A stretch of 64,000 nucleotides of DNA from Cellvibrionaceae bacterium (lineage in GTDB: Bacteria; Pseudomonadota; Gammaproteobacteria; Pseudomonadales; Cellvibrionaceae). A program made the translations under genes and the position numbers. Positions 9,451-18,501 of this stretch are shown one piece after another; position 1 is the first letter of the stretch; every line of letters starts with the position of its first letter. The stretch is taken from positions 9,894 through 73,893 of the forward strand of contig JAGKXA010000002.1 of assembly GCA_021151615.1 (NCBI GenBank), read 5' to 3'. Below the pieces are notes generated by a model. That model ran no database searches. It had not been told where the DNA came from and saw only the letters and a program-made list of their open reading frames with translations.

Positions 9451-10197
9451 ATGTCTGAGCTTCCTGAATTAACTCCCGACCTTGAGGACGGTGAGGAAGG
9501 CTTTTTGATCAAGCCTGAGTTTAAGCCAAAATCCATTCGCAGCTTTGTGATTCGCGCCGGGCGTATCACCGTTGGGCAAAAAAATGCCTTTGATAAATAC
9601 TGGCCGTCCATGGGGCTGAGTCTGTTTACCGGGGCGATTAATCCTGTTGAGGTCTTTGGCCGGGAGGCGCCGCTGGTGCTGGAAATCGGCTTTGGTATGG
9701 GTGATTCACTGCTGCAAATGGCAGAAAATGAACCGGAAAAAAACTTTATTGGTATCGAGGTGCATCCACCCGGTGTTGGCCGATTAATTAGTACTGCCAG
9801 TCAGCAAGGGTTAAGCAATCTGCGGGTATATATGGCGGATGCGATGGATGTACTGGAAGATTGCATTCCCGATGGCAGTATTGATCGGTTGCAGTTGTAC
9901 TTTCCCGATCCATGGCATAAAAAAAAGCACCATAAGCGCCGGATTGTCCAGCCTGCCTTTATCCAGAAGTTGTGCCCTAAATTAAAAGTGGGTGGTGTTC
10001 TGCATATGGCAACGGACTGGCAACCTTATGCCGAACATATGCTGGAAGTAATGAATAGCGCGACAGGTTTTGCGACAGACTTCACGGAAACCGGATTCGC
10101 TCCTAGGCCAGGTTATCGTCCGATCACTAAATTTGAAAAACGCGGTGAGCGCCTCGGTCATGGGGTTTGGGATTTGTTGTTCAAAAAAACGGCGTAA
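9451..10197 (+). CDS. trmB: tRNA (guanine46-N7)-methyltransferase
   Basis: A 248-residue SAM-dependent enzyme that forms m7G46 in tRNA. Characteristic segments are [33 protein letters not shown] (SAM motif), [34 protein letters not shown] (catalytic and tRNA-binding) and [17 protein letters not shown] at the C-terminus. The ATG at 9451 ([10 protein letters not shown]) is preferred; a TTG four codons upstream is in frame. No strong ribosome binding site is visible for either. Confidence 0.96.
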   Translation: MSELPELTPDLEDGEEGFLIKPEFKPKSIRSFVIRAGRITVGQKNAFDKYWPSMGLSLFTGAINPVEVFGREAPLVLEIGFGMGDSLLQMAENEPEKNFIGIEVHPPGVGRLISTASQQGLSNLRVYMADAMDVLEDCIPDGSIDRLQLYFPDPWHKKKHHKRRIVQPAFIQKLCPKLKVGGVLHMATDWQPYAEHMLEVMNSATGFATDFTETGFAPRPGYRPITKFEKRGERLGHGVWDLLFKKTA

Positions 10198-10380
10198 ATT
10201 GGCATATAGCGCTTTAATTTGCTAAGGTAAGCACCTGAAAATAATCATGAAATGGAATTCAGCAGGTGTAAGTTTAGAGACCGGTAACGGTTATATTTTT
10301 TTCGCAATCTCGGGTTCTTGATTTGCAAAGATAACCAGATTGTCTTTTTTGGAACCTCGCTATTTTCAACGGAGAACGAA

Positions 10381-11412
10381 ATGGCCATGAAAAACACACA
10401 CATTTTAGCTTTGTCCGCCGCTATTGCTGCTATTTCTGCTGGTGCGAGCGCCGATAACCATAAATTCGAAGTTCGCGCCGATGTTGGCCGTACCTTCTTT
10501 GACGATCCGCTGGAAGATGCCAACACCTTTGGTTTGGGTTTTGGTTATGTGCTGGACGAAAACTGGACCCTGGAAGCAGTTGCCAGTCAGTACAGCACTG
10601 AAACCCAGGACGACAATGTTGATGTAGACGGTACTCAATACCGTTTGGATGCACTCTATAACATCAACACCGAAAGCCTGTGGCGTCCATATGTTGCTTT
10701 TGGTGTCGGCGATCAGAAGCGTGAAGTAGATTCTGAGGATTGGTCAGAGCGTGATACCCTGGTAAATCTGGGTGCTGGTGTTAAGCGCAACCTGGGTGGT
10801 AACTGGGAATTCCGCACTGACGTGCGCGCGTTCAACAGCCTGGACAATGAATACACTGATCTGGCGTTGAATGCCGGTATCAGCTATCTGTTTGGCGGTT
10901 CTCCTGCACCAGTAAAAACAGCGCCAGCGCCAGAACCAGAGAAAGATTCTGACGGTGACGGTGTATTGGATTCTAAAGACCAATGTCCAGATACTCCAAA
11001 AACCCACAAGGTTGATGCGGTTGGCTGTTCATTGAAGTTGACCGAAACTGTGGCGATCGAACTGAACATTACCTTTGATACCGCCAAGTCGATCATCAAG
11101 CCTGAGTTTGAAGGCGAAGTATCCAAGCTGGCGACTTTCATGAACCAATACGCCGACACCGTTGTAAGCGTTGAGGGTCACACTGACAGCCAAGGTTCTG
11201 ATGCCTATAACCAAAAACTGTCACAAAGCCGTGCTGATGCGGTTAAAGCGGCGTTGATTACCAAATACGGTATCGGTGCTGACCGCGTGAAAGCGATTGG
11301 TTACGGCGAAGCCAAACCAGTTGCCGATAACACTACTGCCACTGGTCGTGAGCAAAATCGCCGCGTAGTAGGTCAGGTATCTACCGCTGTGACCAAGACT
11401 GAAACCAAGTAG
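10381..11412 (+). CDS. OmpA/OprF-like outer membrane protein
   Basis: A 343-residue outer membrane protein. The signal peptide ends at SAGASA. Residues about 22-175 form an eight-strand beta-barrel of OmpA type with alternating aromatic and polar residues. A hinge rich in Pro/Ala (PAPVKTAPAPEPEK) leads into a calcium-binding thrombospondin-3-like repeat (DSDGDGVLDSKDQCPDTP). The C-terminal OmpA domain binds peptidoglycan (SVEGHTDSQGSDAYNQKLSQ and GREQNRRV). The ATG at 10381 has GGAG about 9 bases upstream; Met3 at 10387 is an alternative. The nearest functional relative is OprF of pseudomonads. It is a monocistronic unit ended by a strong terminator. Confidence 0.93.
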   Translation: MAMKNTHILALSAAIAAISAGASADNHKFEVRADVGRTFFDDPLEDANTFGLGFGYVLDENWTLEAVASQYSTETQDDNVDVDGTQYRLDALYNINTESLWRPYVAFGVGDQKREVDSEDWSERDTLVNLGAGVKRNLGGNWEFRTDVRAFNSLDNEYTDLALNAGISYLFGGSPAPVKTAPAPEPEKDSDGDGVLDSKDQCPDTPKTHKVDAVGCSLKLTETVAIELNITFDTAKSIIKPEFEGEVSKLATFMNQYADTVVSVEGHTDSQGSDAYNQKLSQSRADAVKAALITKYGIGADRVKAIGYGEAKPVADNTTATGREQNRRVVGQVSTAVTKTETK

Positions 11413-11436
11413 TTTTTGGGATTCAACCGTCTGAAG

Positions 11437-11462
11437 AACCCGGCCTAAGCGCCGGGTTTTTT
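11437..11462. terminator. Intrinsic terminator after the OmpA-like gene
   Basis: AACCCGGC (11437-11444) pairs with GCCGGGTT (11451-11458), followed by a T run. The stop codon of the converging SDR gene (11445-11447) lies in the loop. Confidence 0.88.
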
Positions 11463-12341
11463 ATTGGCCTTATATTCGCGAATCATCCCAGCGTAACCAG
11501 CGCGAAAGTCGCCATAGCGTAGCTTGTAACCGCTGGCGAGCATTAGTTGGTTGTTCAATTGTTTATTGCCGCGCTCATTAACAGCATCATCTGAGAGGAA
11601 TTTTTCGATACCCAGCTGAGCTGCAATCCAGCTAACAACCTCGATCATGGGGGTTGGTGCAGAATCAGTGGCGATATAAACGGGCGCCAAGGGTGTTTGC
11701 TGGTTGAGTAGGTGAGCGAGAAAAGCGGCACAATCATCGGCATGGATGCGGTTGGTGTAATGGGTGCTGGCGGATGCGCGCGCCTGTTTGACCTGCTCGA
11801 TCAGACGATGTCGACCGGGGCCATAAATGCCACTGAAGCGAACTATGGTGCGATTGAACCGGCTGCTGAGGATAACCCGCTCAGCTTCAAGCAGGCGCTG
11901 GCCGGAAAAGCTGGCTGGCTCGGTAGCAGAGTTCTCATCGACCCAACTGCCATCATCCTGCGCATAGACAGCGGTGCTGGAGACAAAAATAATCAGGCGT
12001 GGCGTTAGTTGGAGCTCCTCGAGTGCCTGAATCAGGTGTTCGCAGGTGCGAACATAGGCTTGCTCATAACCGGTATCGCTGCGCTCGGACGGGGTCATGG
12101 TGATTACTATACTGTCGAAATTCTCTGCCAGTACCTGTTTTAGCGCTTTGACATCACCCACATCGCAGCTTATGTAGTTCAAATAGGGTAGATCTGGTGG
12201 GCAATGGCGGCGAACTCCATTAATTTGGTAGTTGGATCGATCCAGTTGACTGGCCAACCTTCGACCTATATCGCCACAGCCAATAATGAGCAATTTCCTG
12301 AATGTGTTTGATTTTTGTGGAGCAGACAGCTTATTAGTCAT
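11445..12341 (-). CDS. NAD(P)-dependent epimerase/dehydratase-like SDR protein
   Basis: A 298-residue extended or atypical short-chain dehydrogenase. The Rossmann motif LLIIGCGDIGRRLA appears at about residues 17-30. A serine-rich strand IIFVSSTAVYAQDDG corresponds to the SDR active-site strand, and VRFSGIYGPGRHRL is typical of YeeZ-like SDRs. The canonical YxxxK is not clear, so substrate and activity are unknown. It converges with the OmpA-like gene and diverges from oxyR. No good Shine-Dalgarno precedes the ATG at 12341, so the true start may be a little downstream. Confidence 0.85.
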   Translation of the reverse strand: MTNKLSAPQKSNTFRKLLIIGCGDIGRRLASQLDRSNYQINGVRRHCPPDLPYLNYISCDVGDVKALKQVLAENFDSIVITMTPSERSDTGYEQAYVRTCEHLIQALEELQLTPRLIIFVSSTAVYAQDDGSWVDENSATEPASFSGQRLLEAERVILSSRFNRTIVRFSGIYGPGRHRLIEQVKQARASASTHYTNRIHADDCAAFLAHLLNQQTPLAPVYIATDSAPTPMIEVVSWIAAQLGIEKFLSDDAVNERGNKQLNNQLMLASGYKLRYGDFRAGYAGMIREYKANKKPGA

Positions 12342-12344
12342 TTG

Positions 12345-12377
12345 ATAAAAGTCTTTTATCTGATAGTTTTAGGCTAT
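12345..12377. promoter_or_regulatory. Possible OxyR binding region
   Basis: Two adjacent dyads lie in the divergent SDR/oxyR promoter: ATAAAAGTCTTTTAT (12345-12359) and ATAGTTTTAGGCTAT (12363-12377). The second matches the OxyR half-operator ATAGnTnnnAnCTAT at all but one fixed position. The dyads are offset by 18 bases rather than the canonical 22. OxyR autoregulation from this position is typical. Confidence 0.5.
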
Positions 12378-12431
12378 TCTAAAAGGCCCAGCCGGAAATT
12401 AAAAAGATCCTAAGTATACGGGAGCCACACC

Positions 12432-13340
12432 ATGACCCTCACTGAACTCCGCTACATAGTTACCCTTGCCCAGGAGCAGCATTTTGGCCGTGCGGCTGAC
12501 CGCTGCTATGTGAGCCAGCCAACCTTGAGTATTGCCGTCAAAAAGTTGGAAGATGAATTGGGAGTAGCGTTGTTTGAACGCACCAAATCCCGTGTCCAGC
12601 CAACGCCATTGGGCGAGCAGATTGTGGCTCAGGCCAATCTGGTGCTGGAGCAAACTGCAGCGATTAAAGACTTGGCTGATGCTGGCAAAGACCAACTCAG
12701 CAGCCCTTTATCGGTGGGGGCGATTTTCACCATTGGCCCTTATTTGCTGCCGAAGTTTATCCCTCATTTGCAGCAAAAGGCGAGCAAAATGCCGCTCTAT
12801 GTCGAAGAGGGTTATACCCACAATCTACGCAAGAAGCTGCGCAACGGCGAGCTGGATGTGATCATTATTGCTCTTCCGTTTGAAGAACCGGATGTGGTCA
12901 CCCAAGTGCTTTACGAAGAGCCTTTTGTGGTATTGATGCCCAAGGATCACCCGCTGGCAGCCAAAAGTGCTGTTAATCCTAATGATCTGAACAGCGAACA
13001 ATTGCTCTTGTTGGGGGAGGGGCATTGCTTCCGCGATCAGGTATTAACAACTTGTCCGAACTTGCAGCATCACGGCGAGCAATCCGCTAACAATGTGCGT
13101 ACAGCAGCGGAAGGTAGCTCGTTGGAAACCTTACGCCATATGGTGGCTTCCGGTTTGGGGTTGACCATCCTGCCAGTATCAGCTGCAGATAGCTCGCTTT
13201 ACAGTGCCGATGTGTTGGTCACTCGACCCTTTACCGAGCCCTCACCCAGCCGCACAGTGGCTTTGGCCTGGCGCGCGAGCTTCCCGCGTCATAAGGCGAT
13301 AGACGCCTTGCGCGAGGCGATTAAATCCACCCGACACTAA
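12432..13340 (+). CDS. oxyR: Hydrogen peroxide sensor OxyR (LysR family)
   Basis: A 302-residue LysR-type regulator of peroxide defence. The N-terminal helix-turn-helix is VSQPTLSIAVKKLEDELGVALFER-like (residues 27-50). The effector domain contains GHCFRDQVLTTC, placing the redox cysteines at Cys199 and Cys208, exactly the E. coli OxyR positions, so it should form the regulatory disulfide. The start MTLTELRYIVTLA has AGGGAG-like spacing upstream (ACGGGAGCC). It diverges from the SDR gene across a likely OxyR operator, and recG follows within 25 bases, so recG may be read from the same transcript, as oxyR-recG in pseudomonads. Confidence 0.96.
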   Translation: MTLTELRYIVTLAQEQHFGRAADRCYVSQPTLSIAVKKLEDELGVALFERTKSRVQPTPLGEQIVAQANLVLEQTAAIKDLADAGKDQLSSPLSVGAIFTIGPYLLPKFIPHLQQKASKMPLYVEEGYTHNLRKKLRNGELDVIIIALPFEEPDVVTQVLYEEPFVVLMPKDHPLAAKSAVNPNDLNSEQLLLLGEGHCFRDQVLTTCPNLQHHGEQSANNVRTAAEGSSLETLRHMVASGLGLTILPVSAADSSLYSADVLVTRPFTEPSPSRTVALAWRASFPRHKAIDALREAIKSTRH

Positions 13341-13361
13341 CTCTTGCCGTCCAACTGCGCT

Positions 13362-15482
13362 ATGAATGCTGGTATCGCCAGTGGCAAAACCCTGGAGCAA
13401 ATTCCCGTTACGGAAATTAAGGGAGTTGGGGCCAGTTTGGCGGTAAAATTAGCGAAAATTGGTCTTTTTAGCCTGCAAGATGTACTTTTGCACTTGCCCA
13501 TGCGCTATCTGGATCGCACCCGCGTCACCCCTATAGGTGCGCTTCAGCCTAACCTTAATGCGGTTATCGAAGCCGAAGTGCGCGCTTGTGACATAGTGTT
13601 TGGCAAGCGTCGCAGCCTGGTGTGCAAAGTACAGGATGGTACCGGCACCATTACCCTGCGTTTTTATCACTTCAACAATGCGCAAAAGCAGCGTTTAATT
13701 TCCGGTACCCGTCTACGTATTTTTGGTGAAATTCGCCGCGGCGCCTCGGGGCTGGAGATGTACCACCCGGAATATGAGTATCTCGATGAAGCAGCACCCA
13801 TGCCGTTGGATCAGTCCCTCACCCCTATTTACCCGACGACCGAAGGTTTGACCCAGCCGCGCTTGCGCAGCCTGGCGAGCCAGGCACTGACCTGGCTGGA
13901 TAAGCACTCGCTCGGTGAACTCTTGCCCGAGTCAGTTCGCCGCCAGCTCAACCAGACTTCATTGGCCGATGCGTTGCGCTTTCTCCACCAGCCGCCCGCA
14001 ACGGCTAATGTGCAGTTATTGCTGGATGGTGAGCATCCCTATCAGCAGCGACTGGCTTTCGAGGAATTATTGGCTCATCACCTGAGCCTGTTGCTGTTGC
14101 GCCGTGAAACTCAGGCCGATGGTGCAGAGGGCCTGCGTATGAGTCCTACGCTGAAAAAGCATTTCCTGGAACAATTGGGTTTTGGTTTGACCCGTGCCCA
14201 GGAACGTGTTGTTGGCGAGATAGTGGCGGATATCGCCAAGCCGGTTCCTATGTTGCGCCTGGTGCAGGGCGACGTTGGCTCTGGCAAAACCGTGGTGGCG
14301 GCATTGGCGGCATTGGCGGCGGTATCCAGTGGCAAACAGGCAGCGATAATGGCGCCGACCGAAATTCTGGCGGAGCAGCACCGGATCAATTTTGGCAAAT
14401 GGCTGGAACCTCTGGGGATCAAACTGGGCTGGCTGACCGGCAAGCTCAAGGTTGCTGAGCGGCGCACACAGATGGCGGCAATTGCCAGCGGTGAGGCGCA
14501 AATCGTAGTGGGTACCCATGCCTTGTTTCAAGAGGCAGTGGAGTTTGCCGATCTGGGTTTGATTGTAATTGATGAGCAACACAGGTTTGGTGTGCATCAG
14601 CGGCTATCTCTATCTGAAAAAGGCACATTTGGAAGGGAAAATCAGCCATCTGCGCATTTGCGTCCCCATCAGTTGATTATGACCGCTACCCCTATCCCTC
14701 GAACCCTGGCGATGAGCGCCTACGCCGATCTGGATTGCTCGATAATTGATGAGCTGCCACCCGGGCGCACTCCGGTCACTACGGTAGTCATTAGCGACCA
14801 GCGCCGTGAAGAGGTAATCGAGCGGGTCAGGCTGGCTTGCGAACAGGGGCGCCAGGCTTACTGGGTTTGCACCCTGATCGAGGAATCGGAAGCGTTGGAA
14901 GCTCAGGCTGCTGAGGCGACAGCAAGTAACTTGGTTGAATCTCTACCCCATTTGCGGGTAGGTCTAATCCATGGCCGGTTGAAACCGGGTCAAAAAGAAC
15001 AGGTAATGGCTGCCTTTAAGGCCAACGAACTGGATTTGCTGGTGGCGACCACGGTGATTGAAGTAGGCGTAGATGTGCCTAATGCCAGCCTGATGATTAT
15101 TGAAAACCCCGAACGTCTGGGGCTGGCGCAGCTGCACCAACTGCGTGGTCGTATAGGGCGCGGTTCAGCGGCAAGTCACTGTGTGCTGTTGTACGGCTCG
15201 CCTTTGTCTCAAAACAGTCGCGAGCGTTTGCGGGTGATGCGGGAGAGCAGCGATGGGTTTTACATCGCCGAACAGGATTTGTTGTTGCGCGGCCCCGGTG
15301 AAGTATTGGGAACACGTCAAACCGGCGAGATGCAATTTCGCATTGCCGACCTACAACGCGATAGCCATTTGTTGCCGCAGGTTAAGGATGCGGCACTGTT
15401 ATTGATGAGTGAATACCCGGCACTATGTAATCAACTGGTTGTGCGTTGGTTGGGCCAGAATCATCGTTATTTGCAGGTTTAA
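13362..15482 (+). CDS. recG: ATP-dependent DNA helicase RecG
   Basis: A 706-residue helicase that remodels stalled forks and Holliday junctions. The N-terminal wedge/OB domain (about residues 10-190) contains VTEIKGVGASLAVKLAKIG. Helicase motifs follow: QGDVGSGKTVVAA (Walker A), MAPTEILAEQH (Ia), VIDEQHRFGV (DEQH box), MTATPIPRTLAMS (III), GLIHGRLKPGQKE (IV), TTVIEVGVDVPNASLM (V) and QLHQLRGRIGRG (VI). The ATG at 13362 is preferred over an in-frame TTG at 13344. It lies directly after oxyR. Confidence 0.96.
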   Translation: MNAGIASGKTLEQIPVTEIKGVGASLAVKLAKIGLFSLQDVLLHLPMRYLDRTRVTPIGALQPNLNAVIEAEVRACDIVFGKRRSLVCKVQDGTGTITLRFYHFNNAQKQRLISGTRLRIFGEIRRGASGLEMYHPEYEYLDEAAPMPLDQSLTPIYPTTEGLTQPRLRSLASQALTWLDKHSLGELLPESVRRQLNQTSLADALRFLHQPPATANVQLLLDGEHPYQQRLAFEELLAHHLSLLLLRRETQADGAEGLRMSPTLKKHFLEQLGFGLTRAQERVVGEIVADIAKPVPMLRLVQGDVGSGKTVVAALAALAAVSSGKQAAIMAPTEILAEQHRINFGKWLEPLGIKLGWLTGKLKVAERRTQMAAIASGEAQIVVGTHALFQEAVEFADLGLIVIDEQHRFGVHQRLSLSEKGTFGRENQPSAHLRPHQLIMTATPIPRTLAMSAYADLDCSIIDELPPGRTPVTTVVISDQRREEVIERVRLACEQGRQAYWVCTLIEESEALEAQAAEATASNLVESLPHLRVGLIHGRLKPGQKEQVMAAFKANELDLLVATTVIEVGVDVPNASLMIIENPERLGLAQLHQLRGRIGRGSAASHCVLLYGSPLSQNSRERLRVMRESSDGFYIAEQDLLLRGPGEVLGTRQTGEMQFRIADLQRDSHLLPQVKDAALLLMSEYPALCNQLVVRWLGQNHRYLQV

Positions 15483-15765
15483 TAGTCTTTTTAATAGCTC
15501 GCTGGCATCTATTTCATTGGCTGTATGAGAACTGATCCATTTTTTGGCATAGATAATTGCTTTGTCGTCCTAAATGGCCAGTGCAGCTACAAATCTCGAC
15601 TATGCTTGGAAGGATTGGTTAGTGGATAAAGCGAAAGCTGGGTATTTGTGCTGTGCAGCTATATGAGAATTGCTCCTATTGCATTACACTCGCTGGTAAC
15701 AAGTGCTGAATAATCTCCTAACCCTATGAATATTAACCAGTTATTTCCAATGAGAGGAGTAGGCT
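15483..15765. other. Intergenic region with a degenerate direct repeat
   Basis: No gene is seen in this 283-base gap between recG and the HDOD gene. It holds an imperfect direct repeat of about 20 bases (GCTGTATGAGAACTGATCC at 15520 and GCTATATGAGAATTGCTCC at 15658) and presumably the promoter of the HDOD gene. No clear terminator for recG was found. Confidence 0.4.
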
Positions 15766-17169
15766 GTGTCAGTTCCTACCAGTGTTCAATCCCTGCTCAA
15801 CAAGCAAAATGTGCATTATCAGGTGACTGAAGTGCCTGTATCCGAGCATGAGCGAGCGCTTTGGCATGACCAGCACCTGCGAACCATGAGTGCGGCCAAA
15901 TCAGTAATATTGCAGGACACCAAAGGGCGTGTGCAGGTGATCTACGCCGCTGACCGTTTGCTGGATCTCAAGGCCGTTAATCGCCAATTGGGGCGTGAGC
16001 TACATGCCGCCAGCCCGGCGGATATCCAGAAGTTCTGCAGCTCCCACAACCTGCAATCCATTCCGGCCCTGCCCAAACTGGCAGGTTTGCTTACGCTGAT
16101 TGATCGCAGCCTTGTTGAGCGCAATGAGCTACTGGCGGATTCTGGCGATGAAAAACAACTGTTGAAATTCAGCCGCGATGAATTCAGGCAGATGATGGAT
16201 GACGCCACCATCTGCGATATCGCTGTGCCGCTGGAGCCGCTGGAACTGGAAGATCCCAGCACTAGCGATACTGACCAGATTTTAGGTGCAGTGCGCAACT
16301 TTACCCAGCTACGCGTCAAACAGCGTTTGGAAGAAACCCTGGAGCTACCGCCGCTATCTGACACTGCCCAGCGCATTATCAAGCTGCGGGTAAACCCCAA
16401 TGCGGATATTAGCGATCTCGCACAAATTGTTGAAACAGACCCGAGCCTCGCTGCGCAAGTGGTGAGTTGGGCAGCATCGCCTTACTATTCGGCACCGGGC
16501 AAGATCAAATCTATCCATGACGCCATAGTGCGGGTACTGGGTTTTGATATGGTGCTCAACCTGGCGCTGGGTTTGTCGCTGGGCAAGGCCATGACTATTC
16601 CCAAAGACGGCCCTCACGGCGCCCAGCCATACTGGCATCAGGCGGTATACATGGCCGCTACGATTGAAGGCCTGGTGACTGCGATTCCACGCGATCACCG
16701 CCCCAGTTTTGGTATGGCCTACCTCTGTGGCCTGCTGCACAACTTCGGTTACCTGATCCTGGGTGAGGTGTTCCCACCCTATTTCCAGAATTACTGTGAA
16801 CTTGCCGATGCCAACCCTCATGTGAATCACCAGGCGATTGAGCGCCATCTGCTAGGCGTAACCCGCGAGCAATTGGCGGCGACCCTGATGTCGCTTTGGT
16901 CTATGCCAGAGGAGGTGGTGGTCGGGCTGCGCCACCAAAATAACCCTGACTACCAGGGCGAATATGCGAGCTACGCCAAGCTGATTTTTGTCGCTCAGCG
17001 ATTGTTGCAGCAGCACAACATCGGGCGCGGCCCCAAGTTGGCGATTCCACCGCAGGTGTTTGAAGACTTGCACCTGGATCCGGAAAAAGCCTACACCACA
17101 GTAGCGAATATCATTGAGTCGAGTGATGACCTTAAGCACATCGCTCACGAACTGTCGCCCCATCATTGA
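15766..17169 (+). CDS. HDOD-domain protein with N-terminal YbaK-like domain
   Basis: A 467-residue putative signalling protein. Residues 1-150 resemble the YbaK/ProX aminoacyl-tRNA deacylase fold (LLNKQNVHYQVTEVPVSEHE start and KSVILQDTKGRVQVIYAADR). The catalytic status is uncertain. Residues about 185-400 form an HDOD domain (LPPLSDTAQRIIKLRVNPNA, VETDPSLAAQVVSWAASPYY, LCGLLHNFGYLILGEVFPPY), a degenerate HD fold without the metal-binding HD pair, usually found in signal-transduction or regulatory proteins. The start is a GTG at 15766 with GAGGAG 7 bases upstream. A hairpin follows the stop, so it is probably monocistronic. Confidence 0.88.
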   Translation: MSVPTSVQSLLNKQNVHYQVTEVPVSEHERALWHDQHLRTMSAAKSVILQDTKGRVQVIYAADRLLDLKAVNRQLGRELHAASPADIQKFCSSHNLQSIPALPKLAGLLTLIDRSLVERNELLADSGDEKQLLKFSRDEFRQMMDDATICDIAVPLEPLELEDPSTSDTDQILGAVRNFTQLRVKQRLEETLELPPLSDTAQRIIKLRVNPNADISDLAQIVETDPSLAAQVVSWAASPYYSAPGKIKSIHDAIVRVLGFDMVLNLALGLSLGKAMTIPKDGPHGAQPYWHQAVYMAATIEGLVTAIPRDHRPSFGMAYLCGLLHNFGYLILGEVFPPYFQNYCELADANPHVNHQAIERHLLGVTREQLAATLMSLWSMPEEVVVGLRHQNNPDYQGEYASYAKLIFVAQRLLQQHNIGRGPKLAIPPQVFEDLHLDPEKAYTTVANIIESSDDLKHIAHELSPHH

Positions 17170-17186
17170 TTGTCGCCTTTGTCACC

Positions 17187-17216
17187 AAAACCCCTTTTTT
17201 AAGGGGTTTTGTCTTT
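17187..17216 (+). terminator. Hairpin after the HDOD gene
   Basis: AAAACCCCTT (17187-17196) pairs perfectly with AAGGGGTTTT (17201-17210) around TTTT. The T tract afterwards is interrupted (GTCTTT), so termination may be moderate. Confidence 0.7.
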
Positions 17217-17282
17217 ATGGTGAAGGCGTTTTCAGGACTGGCAAGAGACAATGAGAAAGTTGTTTTATGAGTGAGTGGTTTT

Positions 17283-18080
17283 ATGAATGAATTGTTCAAG
17301 GCTGCCGAGGCGGCAGCGATTTTGGTAGCACGTCGTGTTGAAGGGACCCAGGGTGAGCGTTTACCCGAGGCCTGCCGCCCGCAGGATCTGGAGCAGGCAC
17401 TGGCCATTCAGGCGGCAGTGACTGAACACTGGTGCGAGCGCATGGACGATAGCATCGGCGGCTGGAAATGCCTGTTGCCACCGGAGAATAAACTGGTCGT
17501 TGGCCCTATCTACACCCGCACCATAGATTCAGTTCCACCGGTCAGCCTTTGGCCCAAGCCTGGCCAGGCCAGCATCGCCCGCGTTGAACCGGAGCTGGCG
17601 TTTTTCTTTGGACAGGATTTGCCTGCGCGCGCCGAGCCCTATACCCCGGCAGAGGTAGATGCAGCTATTGCCCGCACCCATATGGCGCTGGAATTGATCA
17701 ATGGCCGCTACGCGGATCCAGCGCAATGTGAATTTCCGGAAATGCTGGCCGATGGGCTGGTCAACCAGGGCTTGTTTATTGGCCCGCTAGTGGATTCATC
17801 CAGCGCTGCGGCAGCGAGCAGTTTTACGATTAGGTTCGAATGCGCCAATGGCGAAGTAATAGAGCGCCAGGGGCAGCACCCCAATACCTATCCGCGTGCG
17901 CCCCTCTACTGGCTGGCCGAGTTTCTGCGCAGTCGCGGCCAGGGCATAGTGGCCGGGCAGGCGGTGATTACCGGCTCTTACGCCGGGGTGATTGAGGTGC
18001 CGATGAATACTGATATCCAGATTGATTATGCTGGCTTGGGTAGTATGCGGGTTAGTTTTACTGCCCGAACTACCGTTTAG
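17283..18080 (+). CDS. 2-oxopent-4-enoate hydratase family protein
   Basis: A 265-residue member of the fumarylacetoacetase/MhpD fold, which includes hydratases and decarboxylases of meta-cleavage pathways. Supporting segments are VARRVEGTQGERLPEA, IGGWKCLLPPENKLVVGPIY, VEPELAFFFG (metal-site Glu residues), MALELINGRYADP and GQAVITGSYAGVIEVP. No aromatic-degradation genes are nearby, so the true substrate is open. The ATG at 17283 is preferred over an in-frame GTG at 17271. The thioesterase gene follows after 13 bases and the transporter overlaps that, forming a three-gene operon. Confidence 0.85.
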   Translation: MNELFKAAEAAAILVARRVEGTQGERLPEACRPQDLEQALAIQAAVTEHWCERMDDSIGGWKCLLPPENKLVVGPIYTRTIDSVPPVSLWPKPGQASIARVEPELAFFFGQDLPARAEPYTPAEVDAAIARTHMALELINGRYADPAQCEFPEMLADGLVNQGLFIGPLVDSSSAAAASSFTIRFECANGEVIERQGQHPNTYPRAPLYWLAEFLRSRGQGIVAGQAVITGSYAGVIEVPMNTDIQIDYAGLGSMRVSFTARTTV

Positions 18081-18093
18081 TGAGGAGTAGTGT

Positions 18094-18501
18094 ATGAACC
18101 AGGAAACCCCGTTTTATTCCTGTGAAATCCCGGTGCGCTGGGGTGATATGGACGCTTACGGCCATGTGAATAACACCCTCTACTTCCGCTATTTTGAAGA
18201 GGCACGCTTTCAGTGGATGCTGGAAAAAGGCCTACCTCTCAAAAGCGATACACACCCGGTGGTAGTTACTATTGGTTGTACTTTCTTGCGCCCCATTTTC
18301 CACCCTGAAACCCTGCGTATCGATGTATTCCTGTCCGAACCGGGGCGCTCCAGCTTTATGGTCAAGTACAAGGTGTACACCCTGTCGCAACCGGCCGCAC
18401 CTGCTGCAGAAGGTTATTCCAAGGTGGTTTGGGTCAGCTCGGTGGATGGTAAATCTGTCCCCCTTCCCGATGTGGTGCGCGCGTGGTTCCCAGTGGCCTG
18501 A
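18094..18501 (+). CDS. Acyl-CoA thioesterase, 4-hydroxybenzoyl-CoA thioesterase type
   Basis: A 135-residue single hotdog-fold protein. The signature VRWGDMDAYGHVNNTLYFRY carries the catalytic Asp of the 4HBT/FadM class, followed by FEEARFQWM. It probably hydrolyses acyl- or aroyl-CoA thioesters in the cytoplasm; the substrate is unknown. A TGAGGAG sequence, partly made of the preceding stop, precedes the ATG. Its last 19 bases overlap the start of the ZIP transporter gene in another frame. Confidence 0.92.
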   Translation: MNQETPFYSCEIPVRWGDMDAYGHVNNTLYFRYFEEARFQWMLEKGLPLKSDTHPVVVTIGCTFLRPIFHPETLRIDVFLSEPGRSSFMVKYKVYTLSQPAAPAAEGYSKVVWVSSVDGKSVPLPDVVRAWFPVA

